Positions 59,201 through 64,000 of a DNA stretch of 64,000 nt are shown here, one piece after another; position 1 is the stretch's first letter; the number at the start of each line of letters is the position of its first letter. Position numbers and translations under genes: made by a program. The stretch is from Bradysia coprophila. Lineage: Eukaryota; Arthropoda; Insecta; Diptera; Sciaridae. The notes beneath the pieces are model-generated. The model saw only the letters and a program-made list of their open reading frames with translations, was not told the origin of the DNA and did not search any database. Where the stretch lies: the NCBI RefSeq assembly GCF_014529535.1, contig NW_023503608.1, positions 10,714,501 through 10,778,500 of the forward strand, given 5' to 3'.

Positions 59201-61871
59201 TTGTGTTGAAGAGTTCCCTTCTCCTTCCATCTGAAATTATTTAATGTTTTCGTAAATTGAATTTAAATTTTGTTAATTCGGGTAAAAGAAAGATCTTTTT
59301 CGAAACAGATTGCATTAAAAGGTTTAAATCGTTTCTGTGCTGTCTAGCGTTGGTAAGGTCATGTATTTCTTGCTGAATGCAACGCACTCATTGCACATGC
59401 ACTGCAATGTGAATCAGTTTTCTTATACAACATAGCGTAGCACTTTCATAGGTTGAATTTTGATCAGAACCAACAGATATTTTTAAAATAAAATTAATTT
59501 ACGACAAAACGATAGTTAAACCTTAAGCGAGAGCAAACCATTGGAATAATTTTCATCATCTCGTCGAACAAGAAAACGAGTCTTTACTCACCCAAAAATT
59601 AATCAGATGTGAAATATTGGCTTGGCGAAATCATAAATGCCTGAAATATTGGAGTGCACTACCAAACTATAGTGGCAGCACATTACATTTCCTCATTTCA
59701 GTGACGAAAATAAAAATTTTCGTTGGATTAAGAATGATATTTTATACAAAGTACACAAAGTATACAAAGTCCAGCTCGGTCTACTAAAAAAGCATTTATC
59801 ACTCAGTGGCATAAATAACTATTTTTTAACCTTTACATTATTGCCTTAGTGGTCGTCTTTTATTTCTTTAACACTTATGTTTCTACCTTAGTTTCATCAG
59901 CTTCATCACCGCGGTAGTTTCTTCTAATGCCGTTGAACCCATAATGGGAAATAATATTTCAAATATTCGCCAGAAATGTGTGAATAAAATCTCATTCCGG
60001 AAATTCTATTGTCCTCACGATGAATCCGAAATTCCTTTGTACTTTACACCTATTTAGACTTTGATTTTTTATTCCTTTATCAGCTTCGAGCAAACACATT
60101 AAACCGCAACTACAACAAAGCGAATCCCTTAGGAAGCATGTTCAATTCCCCGATGAATTGAATTTCTCGGATTCTGACATTCAAACGATTATTAATGATA
60201 CAAACGAGAATGGGCATACAGTTAATTCACAGTCGGGTAAGTGTTTACTCATTTATATTGCATTGAATAAACAAAATGGTATTTGACTACCATCCACTGT
60301 TAGTGGATAGGTACGTAGAATGTTGAACAGACCAACACCAGTTGTTTTCGGTGCAGTTGTGAAAATGACTGGATTCAATTTGCAAAATAAATCGACAGCA
60401 GTAATCTGAAAACTAAATATTTATGCGTTCCAATAGTAGTTCTAAGAACCGAAGTCATGAGTTAATTGCTTCGTCAAAAGCTATTAATTCGTACGGTACT
60501 TATGAAGACGCATAACTAATTCGTGGCAATTCACGGTGTCATTTGCACACTTATGTTGTAAAAAATTGCATGGGATAGCCCCAAATCTACTCAACTGTAG
60601 TTAACAGAATTTTTTGTGGATGGTAATATTGGGTCAAATATTACCATCCACGCTCGTTAATACGATGATATTATTGACGATACATGTATACACTTTATTC
60701 TGTCTTCACTGATTAAATTGGTATTCTGTTTTTGATTTAATATTTGGTCTTTTTACCTTCACAATTAAAAATGAAATATTCTGATGTTGATATGATAACT
60801 TAAAGATCCTATAGAAAGAAGTTGGAATGTCAGTTTTGAAAATGCACGGTCGTAATGCAGGGATTATTATGGTTAAACATTGTTTCTTAAATTTTCCAAG
60901 AATTTCCAATTTTTTTCTTAATTTTCCAAAAAAATATTTTTGAGAAAATTTAAATTTTTTTAAAGAAAATTCGGATAAATATGGGAAATATGTGAAAATG
61001 TTCTCACGAAAAAAGTCCCTGTCGTAATGATATTTCAAATTCTGAGTCCTAACGTCACTCTGAAACTCCAAAAACTTTACAATTTTCATTTAAGATGTTT
61101 TTTCCACTAACATACACCTATTCATACACAATAGTATTTTTCGTACCAAGACAGGAAATGACGATTTTTTCAGCACCAGTGTGTGCACGTGTGCTGAAAA
61201 AATCCATTTCCTGTCGAGGTACGAACAACGTTTTGTGCATCGGACAACTCAAATAGACAAAACACATCAATTTACTTGAAAACATACACACTTCACATTC
61301 ACCATATTAAATTTAATCAATCGTATAGTCATAGAAAAATTCATGTAATTCTTTTCCCGCACTATAAATCGTAAAGAAATGAAGTTTTTTCCCGCACGAT
61401 ATATAGTTCGGGAAAAACTGACATTTCTTAATGAAAAATCATGGCAAAATAGGTCGTATTTCAGTTGTGGGATGCACAAAGGGAATTTTAATGACGCAAT
61501 TCTTATATCGCAAAAATAACAGAAAAACGCAAATCATTAAAACCATTACTGAAAAGTATATCCACTTTATTCAAACGACCCAGTAAATGTAGTAAACGGA
61601 GTAATTAACAAATCTACCATTTCATTCGGTTAAAGTATAGCCCTGTATTAAAAAGAAAATCTTGTACTTCATCATTGTCCTTAACATATATCTTGACATA
61701 TGAATCTTATGATATGATACAACATTGAAACGTGACACGAACTTATCTCTTATTGTAGAAGTAGTGGTTATAAATAACAAATGAATTTACATTTGGTTTC
61801 AATTTACAGATAACACCGACGAATATAATGAAAATAGTGAGGAGAAAACGAGTGAAATCAAAAACCACTAA
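35236..61871 (+). CDS. Four-transmembrane protein, LAPTM-like layout (nine coding exons)
   Basis: Exons: 35236-35307, 52183-52306, 52370-52455, 56788-56880, 56948-57010, 57112-57198, 59016-59142, 60084-60236 and 61810-61871. All borders are GT-AG, phases agree, and the product is 288 residues ending in TAA. Exon 1 begins MAILSACCWWSIRRG, a paired-cysteine, basic N-terminus, and ends on a perfect GTAAGT. Predicted membrane helices lie at about residues 16-40, 68-94, 100-125 and 130-158. A 36-residue polar loop after the first helix is presumably luminal or extracellular. The fourth helix ends in CVISQYQEYRAGHGG, followed by a polar tail of about 120 residues rich in Ser, Asn and Glu. Layout and motifs recall insect tetraspans of the LAPTM/DUF4728 type, which include septate-junction proteins; this family placement is from memory. 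Intron 1 is 16.9 kb and hosts a lipase gene on the other strand. The link from exon 1 to exon 2 over that distance is inferred from phase, motif and splice sites. Confidence 0.68.
35308..38962. other. Intron 1 of the tetraspan gene, first part
   Basis: No nested gene is seen here. Two overlapping open frames on opposite strands at 35490-35789 have no recognisable domain. A (TC)n tract lies at 37369-37388. Confidence 0.5.
39343..39477. repeat. Near-perfect 135-base hairpin
   Basis: GACAGTCAAAAAAGTGCATT pairs with AATGCACTTTTTTGACTGTC, and ATCGATTTCAGCTGTTTT pairs with AAAACAGCTGAAATCGAT, around a loop of about 20 bases. It sits inside the larger terminal-repeat element. Confidence 0.85.
39715..40215. 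repeat. Palindromic element, family A (GTGGACG / TTCGTAC)
   Basis: The core hairpin 39851-39963 pairs TGTTGTGGACGG...TTTTAGGCA with TGCCTAAAATAAATCGTCC. The outer parts also mirror each other: TTCGTAC...AGGAAATGG and GTGCATCCGACA on the left against TGTCCGATGCAC and CGTACCTCGACAGGAAATGG on the right. Related copies lie at 61128-61490 and at 63424-63880. Confidence 0.7.
40825..41754. other. Intron stretch downstream of the lipase gene
   Basis: No gene is seen. A left-half copy of the 105-bp dispersed repeat lies at 41636-41702. There is no canonical AATAAA on the minus strand right after the lipase stop that I would assign with confidence. Confidence 0.4.
41755..43100 (-). CDS. Secreted neutral lipase, pancreatic-lipase family (six exons), nested in an intron
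   Basis: Minus-strand exons: 43100-43064, 42994-42725, 42650-42417, 42355-42282, 42226-42086 and 42027-41755. All are GT-AG, in phase, and give 342 residues. The N-terminus MKLFALALIVAS is a signal peptide. The catalytic triad is complete: Ser179 in GHSLG, Asp204 in VGLDAAGP (spanning exons 4-5) and His269 in CGHSLVRP. Other family marks are HIHGWNGGG (oxyanion region), HTDANYVEAIITDGG and FQHPIAHANFYPNWGTSQPGC. The distance between the Asp and His segments leaves little room for a long lid, as in insect lipases and phospholipase A1-type members. The likely role is extracellular hydrolysis of triglyceride, galactolipid or phospholipid, perhaps in the gut. The whole gene lies inside intron 1 of the tetraspan gene on the opposite strand. 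There are no stops or frameshifts, so it looks functional. Substrate choice cannot be read from the sequence. Confidence 0.92.
43101..44986. other. Intron stretch upstream of the lipase gene
   Basis: Apart from the lipase promoter no gene is seen. An open frame at 44213-44503 (+) starts in a good context (CACCATGG) but has no domain, signal peptide or splice partner that I can support. Confidence 0.4.
43141..43182 (-). promoter_or_regulatory. TATA box and GATA-type sites of the lipase gene
   Basis: On the minus strand TATAAAA (43147-43141) lies about 41 bases before the ATG, which implies a very short 5' UTR. Just upstream is CGATAAGATAAAA (about 43169-43157), two overlapping GATA motifs, and GGATAACA (about 43182). 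GATA sites are typical of insect midgut gene promoters (established), which suits a digestive enzyme. Use of these sites is inference. Confidence 0.5.
44987..46609. mobile_element. Giant fold-back palindrome, 1.62 kb
   Basis: Two arms of about 800 bases are inverted copies, from TGTCTTAAGAGTGATATCGC at the left end to the mirrored GCGATATCATTCTTAAGACA at the right, meeting at a loop near 45778-45812. Most of each arm is nearly identical (for example GGTGAGGCCAGCTACAACAC at the right and its inverse at the left). A middle zone (about 45540-45660 against 45930-46060) has diverged. Both arms contain the same open frame of about 63 codons, starting MGEASYNTPYS. It may be an accident of the repeat. 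No transposase is seen. A relic of one arm lies at 15090-15740. Confidence 0.9.
46610..48429. other. Intron stretch, no gene seen
   Basis: AT-rich, with one full copy of the 105-bp dispersed repeat (47264-47368, listed separately). No coding evidence. Confidence 0.45.
47264..47368 (+). repeat. Dispersed repeat copy (about 105-bp family)
   Basis: AAAATCTTTTACTTCATTTG, then AATTTTACTATAAGCGACCG, then TTTTTGTCGTCGCTGCCCAG and CATCTGT, in the family's block order. Confidence 0.7.
48430..48860 (+). repeat. Second copy of the repeat found at 17.5-18.6 kb
   Basis: It contains GAGGTACACGAAACGTACAT and GGTCGTGTGG (compare 17608-17640), then the blocks shared with 18370-18640 in the same order. Here only one arm of the palindromic part is present and the CCGAACC insertion is absent. 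A 62-codon frame within it is incidental. Confidence 0.75.
49249..49495. repeat. Cryptically simple CGAT/ATTATCG tract
   Basis: About 250 bases with more than a dozen near-copies of ATCGAT, CGATAATCGAT and GATTATC in both orientations and no fixed period. The two ends resemble inverted copies (AATAATCGAT at the left, ATCGATATTTTATCAATCGA at the right). Confidence 0.65.
50288..50391 (+). repeat. Dispersed repeat copy (about 105-bp family)
   Basis: CCCTTTACTTCATTAGTTGT at the left and TTTGTTGTTGCTGTCAGCAA followed by CAGATGAC at the right, with the usual spacing of about 60 bases between. Confidence 0.65.
50600..51810 (+). pseudogene. 5'-truncated LINE with broken reverse transcriptase
   Basis: From 50701 the frame reads GSVLGAYLFILYINDMPN and NLFADDTLLYVYG, the reverse transcriptase region holding the catalytic FADD, then VKYLGIMIDKKL-type thumb sequence (as KYLGIMIDKKLNLKEN). 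At about 51075 the frame shifts. The C-terminal part continues (RINVYKSVIAPHFDYCASLL; MQTLKLVFKIKNGMTP; LYKGLKQFNDLPADIK) to TGA at 51606-51608, with one more stop near 51249. The element ends in an (ATT)n tail (51790-51806), common for LINE 3' ends. The finger domain and everything before it are missing. It lies in intron 1 of the tetraspan gene, in the same orientation. Confidence 0.85.
51811..52182. other. End of intron 1 of the tetraspan gene
   Basis: No gene seen. It ends in the acceptor TTATATTTTCAG before exon 2. Confidence 0.5.
52456..56787. other. Intron 3 of the tetraspan gene (4.3 kb)
   Basis: No coding exon is found inside. Contents: a partial 105-bp repeat (54013-54050), a LINE-type 3' end in reverse (55118-55310) and the right half of the 105-bp repeat (56448-56507). 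Open frames around 55310-55616 and 55903-56498 have no recognisable domain. Confidence 0.5.
55118..55310 (-). mobile_element. Polyadenylated 3' end of a LINE or SINE-like element
   Basis: On the minus strand a comparatively GC-rich stretch of about 175 bases (including GGGCCCAAACGGAGGCCCCC and CTACGCTAGTAGAGCGGCTT) ends in AATAAAAAAAAAAAAAA (complement of the T-run 55118-55131). A retrotransposed 3' end with poly(A) tail is the simplest reading. The clade cannot be named. The 5' limit near 55310 is approximate. Confidence 0.5.
57199..59015. other. Intron 6 of the tetraspan gene
   Basis: No coding exon is seen. It contains a degenerate full copy of the 105-bp repeat (58340-58446) and degenerate palindromes around 57555-57665 and 58160-58260 that resemble the TTACTT hairpin family (AAATGATGGAAATAGTTCTT). 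Confidence 0.45.
58340..58446 (+). repeat. Dispersed repeat copy (about 105-bp family), diverged
   Basis: CAAAATCTACTACTTCAATA, then ATTTCGCTATATGATCAATA, then CTTCTTGTCGTCGCTGCTGA, matching the family blocks in order. Confidence 0.55.
59143..60083. other. Intron 7 of the tetraspan gene
   Basis: No feature seen beyond a short tandem ACAAAGTA(C/T) run near 59747-59769. The acceptor is CTTTATCAG. Confidence 0.45.
60237..61809. other. Intron 8 of the tetraspan gene
   Basis: It contains a copy of palindromic family A (61128-61490) and a partial 105-bp repeat (61655-61690). A minus-strand open frame at 60706-61089 is phenylalanine- and lysine-rich, has no domain and is not called. Confidence 0.5.
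61128..61490. repeat. Palindromic element, family A, second copy
   Basis: A first hairpin pairs CGTACCAAGACAGGAAATGA...TTTTTTCAGCAC with GTGCTGAAAAAATCCATTTC around AGTGTGTGCACGT. The remainder (GTTTTGTGCATCGGACAACT, TTCATGTAATTCTTTTCCCG, GATATATAGTTCGGGAAAAA) matches the element at 39715-40215 in inverted order. Confidence 0.7.
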
Positions 61872-63013
61872 AAGTCAACAGTTCTATGTGTTTATACTTT
61901 ATTAAAATAATTATGAAAAACCAACTCAAAGTGCTAAGCATCCAGAAGAACCACATAAAATAGCAACCACACCATATATTACAGATGAAAATGAAAACGC
62001 AAAAGAACGTTTAAAACATCTAACTAGCTATATATATTTTAGCTTTATTATCCTACAAAGTTTGCCAGAAATAATAATTACTTTAGCGCAGTGTATCCTC
62101 CAGATACATTTTATTTTGATTGCTAACATTGAAGGTATTATGGTAAGAACTGTAACGTCTTATAAAAGCATCATAAATATAAACTTGAGTTAACGAATGT
62201 GTTACTCGTCTTTAATAGGTTGACGTAAATATTTACTCTTTTTGTGTTGATTTTATTTGCTCGCTTCAACTTCTATAATTTATTGACAACAATCGACACA
62301 TTTCATCTCTATTATAATCGACCAATTGCTGATTTAAAATGAAAGTGTTAGCTTATATTAAAAAAAAAATCTACTTCAGTTCATCTCGCTTCATGTAACT
62401 GTTGGATTACTGTAATTCGTTAAATTAACAATAAACTTTGAAAACAATTTTATTCGAACAGACGAATGAACAATCGCCATTTCTATTGTTTCTATTTTTA
62501 TAACAACAGAAAGAAAGCTTTAAAATGAACAACTCAAACAATTTTTCCCATTCAGAATCATTGTAGGAAAATAAAATCCTTTAAGGAGTATTAATTAAAT
62601 GTGAAAGGATTAAAACGAAAAAGAGGGAATGCAAAAAAAATCGAATAAGAAATAAAAGTTTACAAAAAATACTGTGCGAGACGGTTGAACACAAAATGTG
62701 ATGGTCAAAGCTATTTTCATTATTAAAATCTATGATAAGAGAATAAATATTCTTTTGTTCTTACACTAAAATATATATGGCACATTTAGTTTATTGTAAT
62801 GTGTGTGAATGTATATTTAAACAAAGAAAAACTTGTCACATCATATTTAAGAAACAACAAAAAAAATGTATTTTAAAATAAATAATTCCATTAATAAAAT
62901 GTGAAAAATGTTCAGAAGAGTTTTTTTTTCCTACTGGTAGACTATCACTGCTATGTGGTTAATGGATACATCAAATTGTACATCAGATCAACAGACACAA
63001 CAGTTCTCTAACA
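61872..63013. other. 3' flank of the tetraspan gene
   Basis: The 3' UTR should start here; an AATAAA is found near 62450, and others follow. There is no clear gene. Sequence at 61925-62040 is less AT-biased and reads like a former exon, but no consistent frame is seen. Confidence 0.4.
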
Positions 63014-63014
63014 A

Positions 63015-63130
63015 TTAAGTATACCAATACTCTCTCTAGCAAACAAACATCGTTTTGACGCAAAGGCTACGTTGCATTTTTGCCACCTTAATGAGTGTAG
63101 TTAGGTTGCTAGAGAGGGTATTGTGCTTAA
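63015..63130. mobile_element. 116-bp MITE with TTAA at both ends
   Basis: TTAA occurs at both outer ends (63015-63018 and 63127-63130). Inside are inverted arms CCAATACTCTCTCTAGCAA and TTGCTAGAGAGGGTATTG. TTAA target duplications are typical of piggyBac-type elements (established); the assignment here is tentative because the arms differ in their first bases. Confidence 0.6.
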
Positions 63131-63423
63131 TGTTTTATGGACGACATATGAATAAAAGAAACATATTTGGATAGCAGTGAAGCCAACGGCTGACTCTGAC
63201 ACTGCTATAAACAAGCGAACGAAACCTAGGCAAGGAATTGTCTTTTAATTACAGCCATGAAGATAACTGGAAACTTGTCGAATGCACGGCATAATAAAGA
63301 ACGAAACCTGTTTACATCTCTTGGTCGTTGAAAGTAAGAAATACAACAACTGAGCAACTCCAACATCTGTTGCCAGTCAAAAAATTAATTGAGCAAGAAA
63401 ATCTTAGGAATGAAAAGTTGTAT

Positions 63424-63880
63424 CTGTGGTGGACGGTTGATTTTAGGCAATAAGGGAGGTACCGCATATACTTTTTAGTTGATTTTCTTGAAGAACTCGG
63501 AAAATAAAGAGACCCGTGTTTTTTCTTTTCTCGAAAAAATCAAAATTCGAAAAATTATCACTGGTTGAAGTTGAAAAAATTTTCACACCCGATCACACCC
63601 GCCATACAAATTGTTGTTGTAATCGTCATTTACATGGGAAGTATAAAGTGCCCTATAGAGGGTACTATTGCTCGAATCAAGAAAGACAAAAACACGGGTC
63701 CTTTTATTTTCCGAATTCTTCAAGAAAATGTAAAAAAAATGGAAAAAAAATCTTTTTGTACCTCCCTTATTTCAGGCTTATCGCCCTGATTTCGATACGT
63801 AAATAACTATTTCATGCTGAGCATGAGCTGATAGTCTAAATTACGAGAAAAATTCAGTAATTTATGCCGAAGACATTCAA
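63424..63880. repeat. Palindromic family A, third copy, interrupted
   Basis: The left part GTGGTGGACGGTTGATTTTA matches the core of the element at 39.9 kb. The right part TTTCATGCTGAG and TACGAGAAAAATTCAGTAAT match its outer part at 39.97-40.01 kb. A separate hairpin (63447-63771) lies between. Confidence 0.7.
63447..63771. mobile_element. Hairpin element nested in family A copy, about 325 bases
   Basis: The ends AATAAGGGAGGTAC and GTACCTCCCTTATT are inverses. The arms continue with TTTTCTTGAAGAACTCGGAA / TTCCGAATTCTTCAAGAAAA and GACCCGTGTTTTT / AAAAACACGGGTC. The pieces of family A on its two sides fit together. Open frames of 74-96 codons inside overlap each other and are not called. Confidence 0.75.
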
Positions 63881-64000
63881 TTATTCAATTATTGTCTCGA
63901 TTATTGTTCAAATAGGCTTAAATCCTTGGTAATGTTGTTGAAGAAGAATAGTTTTTGAAATTCGCCTCTGAAGTGTTTGTGGTGTGACTTTGATTGTTGG

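Noticed and set aside
60706..61089. Minus-strand open frame of 127 codons
   Set aside because: Low-complexity Phe/Lys/Tyr composition, no domain and no splice context.
1..64000. CRISPR arrays, bacterial operons or phage features
   Set aside because: No regularly spaced identical repeats; the genes are spliced and of insect type, so prokaryotic systems are not expected.

Overview
The window reads as AT-rich nuclear DNA of an insect. Genes are split by short GT-AG introns, one gene is a seven-transmembrane insect odorant receptor, and large stretches are filled with decayed retroelements and many palindromic non-autonomous elements. A dipteran, perhaps a nematoceran such as a fungus gnat, fits best, but the sequence alone does not prove the species.

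Left part (1-7.6 kb): the last two exons of a Mob3-type kinase activator (+), a small two-exon gene for a secreted cysteine-rich peptide with knottin-like cysteine spacing (-), and a compact gene whose product is essentially one Trio-type DH-PH (GEF2) module (+). From 7.6 to 29.0 kb I see no intact gene. That stretch holds hairpin elements, a nested palindrome pair (17.5-18.4 kb), a relic of a fold-back element carrying a second element with a visible target-site duplication (15.1-15.7 kb), and a broken retroelement (21.5-22.4 kb).

Middle: a four-exon odorant receptor gene (29.0-30.4 kb, +) that looks intact, followed by a broken non-LTR reverse transcriptase tail (31.0-31.7 kb, -).

Right part (35.2-61.9 kb): one large gene (+) for a four-transmembrane protein of LAPTM-like layout, assembled from nine coding exons. 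Its first intron, almost 17 kb, contains on the opposite strand a complete six-exon secreted lipase gene with an intact Ser-Asp-His triad. It also holds a 1.6 kb fold-back palindrome, a terminal-inverted-repeat element with CAATTCC minisatellite arms, and a LINE relic. The last 2 kb hold hairpin elements only.

The genes do not form a pathway: cell-growth signalling adaptor, Rho exchange factor, olfactory receptor, membrane tetraspan and digestive-type lipase. The strongest points for a second look are the knottin-like peptide gene, the lipase nested in the tetraspan intron, the GEF2-only Trio-like gene, a hairpin-element group sharing a short loop core, and a dispersed repeat of about 105 bp with ten or so copies in this window.
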